From NCBI RefSeq assembly GCF_018860565.1, contig NZ_JAHKPS010000022.1, forward strand, positions 237,195-301,194: DNA of 64,000 nt, in the 5' to 3' direction. This DNA comes from Winogradskyella psychrotolerans (GTDB lineage Bacteria > Bacteroidota > Bacteroidia > Flavobacteriales > Flavobacteriaceae). The first letter of the stretch is position 1. Each line of letters starts with the position of its first letter. Shown here one piece after another: positions 55,557 through 63,576 of this stretch. The notes beneath the pieces are model-generated. The model was not told where the DNA came from, searched no databases, and worked only from the letters and a program-made list of their open reading frames with translations. The position numbers were made by a program, and so were the translations under genes.

Positions 55557-57035
55557 TTACACCCAATCCACAGGGTTTTGTAAAACCTTAATCAGTTTTT
55601 CTTCCTCACTTCCAGCCTTTGGTTGATGGTCGTAAACCCATTGTACATGTGGTGGTAAACTCATTAAGATACTTTCTATGCGTCCATTGGTTTTTAATCC
55701 AAATAAAGTGCCTTTGTCATGGACTAAATTAAATTCCACATAACGTCCTCTTCTAATTTCTTGCCAATCGCGTTGCAGTTTGGTGTATTCTATATGCTTT
55801 CGTTTTTCAACAATTGGTACATAAGCTTCTAAGAAACTATCTCCAACTTCGGTTACAAAATCGTACCAGTTTTGCATACTCATATTGTCGGTAGCTTTGC
55901 AATAATCAAAGAATAAACCGCCTAAACCACGACCTTCGTTTCGATGAGCATTGTAAAAGTATTCATCGCAACGCGATTTGTATTTTGGATAAAATTCAGG
56001 GTTATGCTTATCACAAGCCGTTTTGCAGGTTTGATGAAAATGTTTGGCATCATCTTCAAACAAATAGTAAGGCGTTAAATCTTGTCCGCCACCAAACCAT
56101 TGATCTACAATGTTTCCTTCTTTATCATACATTTCAAAATAGCGCCAATTAGCATGTACGGTTGGCACCATTGGATTTGTAGGATGCAGGACTAAACTTA
56201 ATCCACAAGCAAAGAAATCAGCGTCTTCTACACCAAAATATTTCTGCATGCTGTCTGGCAACTTACCGTGAACACCAGAAATATTCACACCTCCTTTTTC
56301 AAAAACAGCACCGTTTTCAATAACTCGTGTTCTTCCTCCACCTCCTTCTGGTCGGTCCCAAAGGTCTTCTTGAAATTTAGCCTTGCCGTCTACTTCCTCT
56401 AGTTTAGAGGTAATAGTGTCTTGTAATTGGTGTATGTATTTGAAGAATTTGTCTTTCATTGAAGACCTAGCGGGTCTAGAATCATCATCATATTCCATAT
56501 TTAATTCTGTTGATATTTTATTACTATGTGTTGATCTAAAATTTTCTAAAGTATCAAAAAGTTCAATGATATATAATTTTTTTCTACTGATTAATGTTTC
56601 ACTTTCAGAAAAGAATGATTTATATGAAGAAAACTTATAACTTTGAAAATCTTCAACAATCTTATGATTTTCAGGATTTTTATGAATATATAAAACGAGT
56701 TGTTTTAAATAATTTTCATCTTTAATTTGTTTTCTTTTAAAAGGGCGTTCAAACAAAGCGCCTGTTCTAAAATTCTGCTTATTATAGGCTTTAGTATAAG
56801 CATTAAACAGATTTGAAAACGCTTGGTTAACTTCCTTGGTTTCTGAAGTTACCTCGATAGCAAAATGAAAATGATTATTGAGTAAACAGTAAGCTAGAAT
56901 GTTAACTTTTGGAATTAGGTATTTCTCAACAAGTTTGAGAAAATAAGACATATTGTTGTCGTCTTGAAAAACAGTTTCACTATTGATACCACGATTATAA
57001 ATATGATAGTAATTGTCTTTTTTTAGTAATTCCAT
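55557..57035 (-). CDS. hemF: REP-associated tyrosine transposase fused in frame to oxygen-dependent coproporphyrinogen III oxidase
   Basis: 492 residues. Residues 1-192 are a Y1 transposase of RAYT type: YHIYNRGINSETVF, the HUH-type pair His55-Phe-His57 in LLNNHFHFAIEV, and Tyr116 in VLYIHKNPENH as likely nucleophile. Residues 193-492 are a complete HemF of 300 residues starting MKDKFFKYIHQLQD, with GGGGRTRVIENGAVFEKGG, HANWRYFEM and GGGQDLTPYYLFEDD. HemF decarboxylates coproporphyrinogen III using oxygen. The linker DSRPARSS is encoded by the truncated REP at 56463-56477. HemF may also be made from the internal ATG at 56459. A -7 box is at 57043-57050. Whether the fused chain is stable is unknown. 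Confidence 0.88.
   Translation of the reverse strand: MELLKKDNYYHIYNRGINSETVFQDDNNMSYFLKLVEKYLIPKVNILAYCLLNNHFHFAIEVTSETKEVNQAFSNLFNAYTKAYNKQNFRTGALFERPFKRKQIKDENYLKQLVLYIHKNPENHKIVEDFQSYKFSSYKSFFSESETLISRKKLYIIELFDTLENFRSTHSNKISTELNMEYDDDSRPARSSMKDKFFKYIHQLQDTITSKLEEVDGKAKFQEDLWDRPEGGGGRTRVIENGAVFEKGGVNISGVHGKLPDSMQKYFGVEDADFFACGLSLVLHPTNPMVPTVHANWRYFEMYDKEGNIVDQWFGGGQDLTPYYLFEDDAKHFHQTCKTACDKHNPEFYPKYKSRCDEYFYNAHRNEGRGLGGLFFDYCKATDNMSMQNWYDFVTEVGDSFLEAYVPIVEKRKHIEYTKLQRDWQEIRRGRYVEFNLVHDKGTLFGLKTNGRIESILMSLPPHVQWVYDHQPKAGSEEEKLIKVLQNPVDWV
56463..56477. repeat. Internally deleted REP inside the transposase-hemF gene, copy 6
   Basis: AGACCTAGCGGGTCT, 15 nt. The outer arms are kept and the central 18 nt of the full repeat are absent. 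It ends 3 nt before the ATG of the hemF part (minus strand) and is translated as part of the fusion linker. Confidence 0.85.
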
Positions 57036-57042
57036 TGTATTA

Positions 57043-57050
57043 CAAATTTA
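57043..57050 (-). promoter_or_regulatory. -7 box for the transposase-hemF gene
   Basis: Minus strand TAAATTTG fits TAnnTTTG and ends 7 nt before the ATG at 57035. It lies between REP copy 7 and the transposase, so it would move with the element. Confidence 0.4.
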
Positions 57051-57071
57051 GTCTTGAATTAAGTGTAGGAT

Positions 57072-57104
57072 TGACCTGCTAGGTTTTAAAAACCTGCAAG
57101 GTCT
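57072..57104. repeat. REP-like 33-nt palindrome, copy 7
   Basis: Begins TGACCTGCTAGG, centre TTTTAAAAA, ends CCTGCAAGGTCT. It lies 36 nt upstream of the transposase start and overlaps the 3' end of the acetyltransferase gene, whose TAA is inside the repeat. Confidence 0.88.
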
Positions 57105-57649
57105 TTGCGTGTGTTTTGGTTATTTAACTCATACAATTCCATATCCAAAGGCGCTTCTCCAATGGGTGTAAACTCATTAATTAAAGTTTTAACCCATTTA
57201 AAATTAGTTTTCAAAGCCACTTTTACGCTTGGTAAATTGTCTTTATGTGCAATAATTTGAAGGGTTTCTAATCCTAAAATAGTAAAAGCATAGTCCGATA
57301 AATGTTGAATTGCTTTAGAGGTTAATCCTTGCCCTTCAAATGGATAGCCAATGCAATAGGCAAATTCACCTTGTTTGGTGTTCCAATCGAGTTCTTTGAT
57401 GTAAATGAGTCCTGCGAGTGCTCTTGTTTCGGAATGTTTTAACGTGAATAAAAATTCTTCGTCATTTTCAAATTGCTTCACTTTTTGTTCTACAAATAAT
57501 TGCGATAATGTTGGGTTGAGGTTTTGCTCTAAAGTTTTTGGGAAATAACGTTTTAAGCGGTCTTCGTTTGCGATTATGAAATCACAAACTTTCCAAGCGT
57601 CTCCATCATGAATAGGATTGATTTCAAAAGCATCGAATTTGGCAACCAT
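57086..57649 (-). CDS. GNAT acetyltransferase (RimJ/RimL-like)
   Basis: 187 residues. GNAT-type core: FAYCIGYPFEGQGLTSKAIQ with the acetyl-CoA loop GQGLTS, and LETLQIIAHKDNLPSVKVAL. The last residues KDLAGF and the TAA stop are encoded by REP copy 7, so the native C-terminus was probably replaced when the repeat arrived. The start shares one base with the EI24 gene stop. Substrate unknown; RimJ/RimL relatives modify protein N-termini. Confidence 0.85.
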   Translation of the reverse strand: MVAKFDAFEINPIHDGDAWKVCDFIIANEDRLKRYFPKTLEQNLNPTLSQLFVEQKVKQFENDEEFLFTLKHSETRALAGLIYIKELDWNTKQGEFAYCIGYPFEGQGLTSKAIQHLSDYAFTILGLETLQIIAHKDNLPSVKVALKTNFKWVKTLINEFTPIGEAPLDMELYELNNQNTRKDLAGF

Positions 57650-58419
57650 TATACTATGATGCTATTTTGATTCAAGGATCTTTCTTGTTCTAATAATTTT
57701 ACCGTATTCACAGAAGAGGCTGTTACGCTTAAAGGCAAAACCAAAATAACACCAATAACCGGAATTAATAAAAACAGCATAAAGACCATTCCATTTCCTA
57801 TAGCAATGCCTTTGTATCGTCCAACAAAATTGATGCTCTCTCTGTATTTAAAATGACGTTCTAAAGTGTAATCCATATTGCCAAAACCAGCATAGTAGGA
57901 TTGTACTAAGAATAATATTACAGACGAAGCGATGTTTCCAATTAATGGGATAAAATTTAAAAGTAAAATAGGAATCGTAACCAATAGTTCTTTGGCTAAA
58001 TTCCTGATATTAATTCTTATCCCTCGCCACAGCTGGTCTTTAAAGGATGTGTTTCTGTGATTGTGTTGTTCTACTCCTGTTAAATGCGTTTCAATTTTTT
58101 CTGAAACCGGACTCATAAAAGGAGCAGACAAGGCCATAATAATATGCTTATAAAGAATTAAACCAATAGCCACTATCATTATACCACCAATAAAGGTAGA
58201 AATGGTAGTAAAGGTTGCTTTGCCCCAATCCCAAACCCATACTTTAGCTATAAAACGCCCCATATTATCAGAAAAACCATAAGCTGATAGCCCAATAATG
58301 GTAGCAGTAACAATGCTAATAAGTATAGGAATAGCGAAGTATTTCCAAAGTTTTAATTTTGAAATTAAAGCGAAAGTTCCGGTATAGGCTTGTATACCTT
58401 TTAATATGTTATTAATCAT
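57649..58419 (-). CDS. EI24 / CysZ-like membrane protein
   Basis: 256 residues with about four to five membrane segments. FAIPILISIVTATIIGLSAY and ILLLNFIPLIGNIASSVILF, with MALSAPFMSPVSEKIE, match the EI24/CysZ pattern. In other bacteria such proteins take part in sulfate uptake. Here the neighbours are heme genes, so the role is open. Confidence 0.75.
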   Translation of the reverse strand: MINNILKGIQAYTGTFALISKLKLWKYFAIPILISIVTATIIGLSAYGFSDNMGRFIAKVWVWDWGKATFTTISTFIGGIMIVAIGLILYKHIIMALSAPFMSPVSEKIETHLTGVEQHNHRNTSFKDQLWRGIRINIRNLAKELLVTIPILLLNFIPLIGNIASSVILFLVQSYYAGFGNMDYTLERHFKYRESINFVGRYKGIAIGNGMVFMLFLLIPVIGVILVLPLSVTASSVNTVKLLEQERSLNQNSIIV

Positions 58420-58492
58420 ATTATTGTTTTTAATTGACGATACTTAAAAGACGTTAAAAGGTGTTTTAAGTTACAATAATAGAGAATTAATC

Positions 58493-59521
58493 TTACTCCG
58501 CTTTGTATTCCTTAACGGCGTCAATAAATGCTTTGGCATTCTCTAATGGAATGTTTGGTAAAATGCCATGTCCTAAATTAACGATGTATTTATCTTTCCC
58601 GAAGTCGTTAATCATTTGAGTGACCATCTTTTTAATTTCTGCCGGTGGCGAGAATAATCGTGTAGGATCAAAATTACCTTGTAAAGTGATATTCCCTCCG
58701 GTGAGGTAACGTGCATTTTTAGCAGAACATGTCCAATCGATACCTAAAGCAGAAGCTCCAGATTTAGCCATTGTATCTAAGGCAAACCAGCAGCCTTTTC
58801 CAAAAGCAATAACAGGTGCATCATCCTTTAAGGCATCAATGATTTGTTGTATATATTGCCAAGAAAATTCTTGATAATCTACAGGAGATAACATGCCTCC
58901 CCAAGAATCAAAAACTTGTACAGCATTACAACCCGCTTTTACTTTTTCCTTTAAATAGGCGATGGTTGTATCTGTGATTTTTTGCAGTAAACCATGTGCA
59001 GCAATCGGATTTGTAAAACAAAACTCTTTAGCTTTATCAAAGTTTTTAGAGCCTTGACCTTGCACACAATAACATAAAATGGTCCAAGGTGAACCCGCAA
59101 AACCAATTAATGGAATGTCGTCATTTAGCTTTTCTTTGGTCGCTTTTATAGCCTCGTAAACATAGTTTAAAGCTTCTTTTACATCAGGAACAATGACGTT
59201 ATCGACGTCTTTTTGAGAGCGAATTGGATTTGGTAAGTAAGGCCCAAAATTAGGCTTCATTTGTACCTCAATATTCATGGCTTGAGGAATCACTAAAATA
59301 TCTGAAAACAGAATGGCAGCATCCATTCCGAATCTACGAATTGGTTGTACTGTAATTTCACTCGCTAATTCTGGCGTTTGACAACGTGTAAAGAAATCAT
59401 ATTTCGCTTTGATTTCCATGAATTCTGGTAAATAGCGACCTGCTTGACGCATCATCCATACTGGTGGACGTTCTACAGTTTCTCCTTTTAATGCTCTTAA
59501 AAATAAATCGTTTTTTATCAT
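58493..59521 (-). CDS. hemE: Uroporphyrinogen decarboxylase
   Basis: 342 residues. N-terminal signature [55 protein letters not shown] and NLGHGILPN fit the family. It turns uroporphyrinogen III into coproporphyrinogen III, the substrate of HemF. A hairpin repeat pair separates it from hemCD. Confidence 0.97.
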   Translation of the reverse strand: MIKNDLFLRALKGETVERPPVWMMRQAGRYLPEFMEIKAKYDFFTRCQTPELASEITVQPIRRFGMDAAILFSDILVIPQAMNIEVQMKPNFGPYLPNPIRSQKDVDNVIVPDVKEALNYVYEAIKATKEKLNDDIPLIGFAGSPWTILCYCVQGQGSKNFDKAKEFCFTNPIAAHGLLQKITDTTIAYLKEKVKAGCNAVQVFDSWGGMLSPVDYQEFSWQYIQQIIDALKDDAPVIAFGKGCWFALDTMAKSGASALGIDWTCSAKNARYLTGGNITLQGNFDPTRLFSPPAEIKKMVTQMINDFGKDKYIVNLGHGILPNIPLENAKAFIDAVKEYKAE

Positions 59522-59527
59522 GTTTCT

Positions 59528-59601
59528 GTCATTCCTGCGAAGGCAGGAATTTATTTAATTAGACTTTATCTTTTTTGGATTCCTGCTTGCGCAGGAATGA
59601 C
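59528..59601. repeat. Inverted pair of GTCATTCCTGCG hairpins
   Basis: GTCATTCCTGCGAAGGCAGG with AAT (59528-59550) and ATTCCTGCTTGCGCAGGAAT with GAC (59579-59601). Each arm is itself an 8-bp hairpin, and the two arms are inverted copies 28 nt apart. This type of repeat is widely dispersed in bacterial genomes. It lies between hemCD and hemE and may act as a terminator. Confidence 0.8.
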
Positions 59602-59611
59602 AACAGTGGTG

Positions 59612-59639
59612 CTAATAGCTAAAGGCTAAAAGCCAATGG
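59612..59639. repeat. Heptamer run like CTAAAAG
   Basis: CTAATAG, CTAAAGG, CTAAAAG and CCAATGG lie in register two nt downstream of the hemCD stop. They resemble the run at 10458-10485. Confidence 0.5.
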
Positions 59640-59641
59640 CT

Positions 59642-61222
59642 CTACTCGTAAAACTCATTAACCAACTCCACAACACTCTCAACCAAAGGTACTTTAGCAA
59701 CTCTCACTTCTTTAAAGTACTTTTTAGCTTCCGTAGCCGTCGTTTCGCCAATACAAAATGCGATGCCTTTGGCTTCATTTAGTTGTAAAAAACTTTGAAC
59801 CGTTGATGGACTATAAAACATGACGCCATCTAAGTCTCCTTCAACTTTCTTAGCATCAAGCTTAGTTTCGTATGCTTCAACTTCATTGACTTTGATGTTG
59901 TGTTTAGATAAAATATCAGGTATGGTGTCTAATCTTAAATTACTACAGAAATAGGTCACTTCGGTACCATCCATGTATTCAGCCATGTGTTCGGCTAAAT
60001 CTTTAGCGTACTGCTCGTAATGTTTTACTTTTCCGATACGTTTTTCAACCATTCGCTTTGTCTTTCGACCTACACAATAAATATTTTTGAATTGTAATTC
60101 TACAGGTGAAAAATTAGTAAGTAAAGAATCTACAGTATTCTGACTTGTAATGATAACGTTCTCAATTTCATTACGGACGATAGTTTTATTTAATCGGTTA
60201 GGATTAATTTTAATATCATCATTACTTTCAGCAACCACTGCTTCATGAAACTTGGCTAGCTGATCGTTGGTTAGTTTTTTTGTGGAATAGATATTAGTGA
60301 TTTTGTCACCTTGCGTTAATTCGTCAATTAAAACTTTACCACCTTTGCCAATGATATAATTGGCACAGAATTCTGCTATCTCTTCATGTTTGCCTAGAGG
60401 TACCACTTTAGTAACTTCTATTTTTTTAGTACCGTCCTTACTTAAAAGAACACCTTTAAAGTTAACCTCTTCTTCTTTATTTATATAACAAATAGCTCCA
60501 ATTGGTGCAGTACAACCTCCTTCTAAGCGATTTAGAAATTCGCGCTCAATAGACGTACAAATTTGTGTTTCTTCGTGATTAATTTCTGCGCAGATTGCTC
60601 TAGTGTCCTCGTCAGCTTCTAAAGCCGTAATCATAATAGCTCCTTGTGCTGGTGCTGGAACCATCCAGTGTAGATTAATTGAGTTTTCGGGTGTAATGTT
60701 TAAACGGCCTAAACCAGCTCCTGCAAAAATAGCAGCATCCCAATCGTCGTTTCCTTCTAACTTTTCTAGTCTTGAATTTACGTTACCACGCAAACCAACA
60801 ATGGTATGTGTTGGGTAGCGGTTTAACCATTGTGCTCGTCGCCTTAAACTACCTGTGGCTATAATGGCATCTTTAGCAGATAAAAACTCTTCATTGTCTT
60901 TAAAAACTAAGGTGTCATTAATGTTTCCACGTTTTAAAACTGCCGCTTGAATTATACCTTTAGGTAGAATTGTTGGGACATCTTTTAGTGAATGTACCGC
61001 AATATCAATACTCCCATTTAACATGGCAATATCTAAGGTTTTAGTGAAAATTCCGGTAATTCCAAGTTCGTATAAGGGTTTATCGAGTACTAAATCTCCG
61101 GTTGATTTTACTGGGACAAGGACGGTTTTATGACCTAAATGCTCAAGTTGTGATTGAACGGTTTTTGCTTGCCACATAGCGAGCTGGCTGTCGCGTGTGC
61201 CAATGCGAATTATTTTAGACAT
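59642..61222 (-). CDS. hemC: Hydroxymethylbilane synthase fused to uroporphyrinogen-III synthase
   Basis: 526 residues in two parts. HemC (about 1-300): RIGTRDSQLAMWQAKTVQ, SLRRRAQWL and the dipyrromethane cysteine Cys237 in LEGGCTAPIGA. HemD (about 330-526): ENVIITSQNTVDSLLTNFSP, IYCVGRKTKRMVEK, VTYFCSNLRLDTIPDIL and DGVMFYSPSTVQSFL. One chain would make hydroxymethylbilane from porphobilinogen and close it to uroporphyrinogen III. No separate hemD is seen. It overlaps the hemA end by 8 nt. Confidence 0.92.
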   Translation of the reverse strand: MSKIIRIGTRDSQLAMWQAKTVQSQLEHLGHKTVLVPVKSTGDLVLDKPLYELGITGIFTKTLDIAMLNGSIDIAVHSLKDVPTILPKGIIQAAVLKRGNINDTLVFKDNEEFLSAKDAIIATGSLRRRAQWLNRYPTHTIVGLRGNVNSRLEKLEGNDDWDAAIFAGAGLGRLNITPENSINLHWMVPAPAQGAIMITALEADEDTRAICAEINHEETQICTSIEREFLNRLEGGCTAPIGAICYINKEEEVNFKGVLLSKDGTKKIEVTKVVPLGKHEEIAEFCANYIIGKGGKVLIDELTQGDKITNIYSTKKLTNDQLAKFHEAVVAESNDDIKINPNRLNKTIVRNEIENVIITSQNTVDSLLTNFSPVELQFKNIYCVGRKTKRMVEKRIGKVKHYEQYAKDLAEHMAEYMDGTEVTYFCSNLRLDTIPDILSKHNIKVNEVEAYETKLDAKKVEGDLDGVMFYSPSTVQSFLQLNEAKGIAFCIGETTATEAKKYFKEVRVAKVPLVESVVELVNEFYE

Positions 61223-62462
61223 TATTGGTAGTTTCTAACTGAAATATTTTTTTGATAAGCTCTATACTTTCATCTGAAGTGTTACTGTCTTCTCTAAGAT
61301 GGTGTGCAAATTGATTGGTAATTTTTTGAATGATATTATTACTAATTAATTCTGCTTGATCTTCATTAAAATCAGCAATTTTCTTGCGTTGTGTATTAAG
61401 TTCAGAGTTTTTAAAATCTGTTAACTTATGTTTTATAGCTTGAATGGTTGGGACAAATTTTAAAGTGTCTAGCCAAGCATTGAATTCTGATGTGATTTCT
61501 GAGATTATGGCCTCAGCATCTGGAATAAATGCTTTACGATTTTCTAAAGTATCATCTGTAATTTTAGCTAAATCATCCATATGTATTAGTGTGATGTTAG
61601 CGTGCTCTCTAATGTCTTCGTTTACATTTTTAGGAATCGAAAGGTCTAAAACTAATAGTGGTTTTTCAGTAGAAATTAGGCTTTTATAAACCGTAGGGTT
61701 TTGTGCTCCTGTTGCTACAATAACAATGTCTGAAGCATTAATTTCATCTTCTAGTTTCTCGTAATCTTTAACGATGAGGTTAAATTTACCAGCAACTTCT
61801 TCAGCTTTATCTTTAGTTCTGTTTATTAAAGTGATATGAGAATTTTTGGTGTGTTTTACCAAGTTTTCACAAGTGTTTCTTCCTATTTTTCCAGTTCCGA
61901 AGAGTAAAATGTTTTTTTTAGAAATGTTCTCAACATTCTTCATTATGTATTGAACTGAGGCAAAAGAGACTGAAGTGGCACCAGATGATAATTGCGTTTC
62001 GTTTTTAATGCGTTTGCTTGCCTGAATAACAGAATTCACTAAACGCTCGGTAAATGAATTTAATAATCCAACTTTTTTTGAAGCTCTCGCTCCAGCTTTA
62101 AGTTGAAAGATAATTTCAAAATCACCTAAAATTTGACTATCTAAACCAGAACCTACACGAAACATGTGATTAATGGCTTCTTTGTTTTTGTGAACATAAG
62201 CGACGTCTTGAAATTCTTCAACGGTCCCTTTTGTGTTATCGCACAATAATTGAATGAGTTGATAAGGATGTTCTGCAAATCCGTACATTTCTGTTCGGTT
62301 GCATGTTGAGATTACTAAAAGACTCTCAATACCGTTTTGTTTGGCCTGCGATAAAACATTTTGCTTAGCAGTATCGCTTAGACTAAAGTGACCACGTATT
62401 TCGGCATCTGCTTTTTTATAGCTGAGACCTATAGCGTAAAAATATTTGCTTTTATTATGCAT
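61215..62462 (-). CDS. hemA: Glutamyl-tRNA reductase
   Basis: 415 residues from the ATG at 62462. A 25-residue extension to 62537 is open but lies across the promoter and lacks family similarity. The catalytic Cys is in VISTCNRTEMYGF, and the NADPH loop is LFGTGKIGRNTCENL. It reduces glutamyl-tRNA to glutamate semialdehyde, the first committed step. First gene of hemA-hemCD. Confidence 0.96.
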   Translation of the reverse strand: MHNKSKYFYAIGLSYKKADAEIRGHFSLSDTAKQNVLSQAKQNGIESLLVISTCNRTEMYGFAEHPYQLIQLLCDNTKGTVEEFQDVAYVHKNKEAINHMFRVGSGLDSQILGDFEIIFQLKAGARASKKVGLLNSFTERLVNSVIQASKRIKNETQLSSGATSVSFASVQYIMKNVENISKKNILLFGTGKIGRNTCENLVKHTKNSHITLINRTKDKAEEVAGKFNLIVKDYEKLEDEINASDIVIVATGAQNPTVYKSLISTEKPLLVLDLSIPKNVNEDIREHANITLIHMDDLAKITDDTLENRKAFIPDAEAIISEITSEFNAWLDTLKFVPTIQAIKHKLTDFKNSELNTQRKKIADFNEDQAELISNNIIQKITNQFAHHLREDSNTSDESIELIKKIFQLETTNNV

Positions 62463-62505
62463 GTGTTGCGTTCGCTCGTTTACCTGACTTTGGAAAGTAA
62501 CAGCA

Positions 62506-62537
62506 CAAATGTAAATTTGATATTTAAATAAAAACAA
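62506..62537 (-). promoter_or_regulatory. Promoter of hemA
   Basis: Minus strand TACATTTG at 62513-62506 fits TAnnTTTG. A TTG at 62537-62535 lies 21 nt further up, a little long. The leader to the ATG at 62462 would be about 40 nt. Confidence 0.5.
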
Positions 62538-62594
62538 CGCTAGAAGAACTTAAAGTATCGATTGTGGTTTTTTAGCTTAGTTTTTTACTAAAAC

Positions 62595-62615
62595 ATGATA
62601 AATATCATATTTTTG
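62595..62615 (+). promoter_or_regulatory. Dyad operator overlapping the -7 box of the AraC gene
   Basis: ATGATAAATATCAT (62595-62608) is a dyad of the form ATGAT-N4-ATCAT, close to Crp/Fnr-type sites. Its last T is the first base of the -7 box TATTTTTG (62608-62615). A bound regulator would block this promoter. It also lies in the hemA promoter region. Confidence 0.5.
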
Positions 62616-62672
62616 TAGTAAAACCAATGGCTTTTTAGTCTTTTGTTTAGAACGAATCTAAATAGGAATGAA

Positions 62673-63572
62673 ATGAATTTAGAAAATACAGGTTTAAAAA
62701 GTATCGCTAAAGGTACTTTTGAAGAAACGCGTATTGAAGATGGCTTTTTTGTGCTAACGCATAAAAATGAGAACGATACGGTTGAAATTCTTGAGCGCGA
62801 GATTGATAGTAGTTTTATTCAGTTTCATTTTTGTACTAAAGGATCAGCTGCGTTTATGTTTAATCAAGGGAATTATACCTTGAATATTGATGAAGAAACA
62901 TCGTTATTACTATATAACCCACAGCGCGATTTGCCCATTCACTTAGAATTAAAACCACATTCTTGGTTGGTGTCTTTAGTGATTTCTATTAAAAAATTCC
63001 ATGGCTTATTTTCTGAAGATGCGAATTACGTTACCTTTTTAACAGATGATAATAAGGGGAAGAAGTATTATAAGGATGGAAAAATATCTCCATCCATGGC
63101 GGTTGTTTTAAATCAGTTGATTAGTTTTAATCTTAATAATTCTATTAAGTCTTTATATTTTAAAGGTAAAGCTTACGAATTAATAAGCTTGTTTTTTAAC
63201 AGAAGTGAGGATGCCGATATTGAACAATGTCCGTTTTTAGTGGATGAGGTTAATGTAGCTAAACTTAAAAAAGCTAAAGATATTATTATAGCTAATATGG
63301 CAGAACCGCCAACCTTACAAGAGTTAGCAGACGACATAGATTTAAGCTTAAAAAAATTAAAAGAAGGGTTTAAACAAATTTATGGTGACTCGGTTTTTAG
63401 TTTTCTATTTGATTATAAAATGGAAGTGGCTCGTAAACTTTTAGAATCTGGTGATTATAATGTTAACGAAGTTGGACTAAAAGTGGGGTACAGCACAGGA
63501 AGCCATTTTATTGCGGCTTTTAAGAAGAAATTTGGGACGACGCCTAAGAAGTATATTCAAGCGTCATCTTAA
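62673..63572 (+). CDS. AraC-family transcriptional regulator
   Basis: 299 residues from the ATG at 62673; a TTG ten codons earlier is open but less likely. The N-terminal cupin-like ligand part (about 1-190) is followed by two helix-turn-helix motifs: LQELADDIDLSLKKLKEGFK and VNEVGLKVGYSTGSHFIAAF, with the end FGTTPKKYIQ. It is divergent from hemA and resembles PchR-like regulators of iron or siderophore uptake. A role in heme control is suggested by position. Confidence 0.88.
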   Translation: MNLENTGLKSIAKGTFEETRIEDGFFVLTHKNENDTVEILEREIDSSFIQFHFCTKGSAAFMFNQGNYTLNIDEETSLLLYNPQRDLPIHLELKPHSWLVSLVISIKKFHGLFSEDANYVTFLTDDNKGKKYYKDGKISPSMAVVLNQLISFNLNNSIKSLYFKGKAYELISLFFNRSEDADIEQCPFLVDEVNVAKLKKAKDIIIANMAEPPTLQELADDIDLSLKKLKEGFKQIYGDSVFSFLFDYKMEVARKLLESGDYNVNEVGLKVGYSTGSHFIAAFKKKFGTTPKKYIQASS

Positions 63573-63576
63573 ATTT

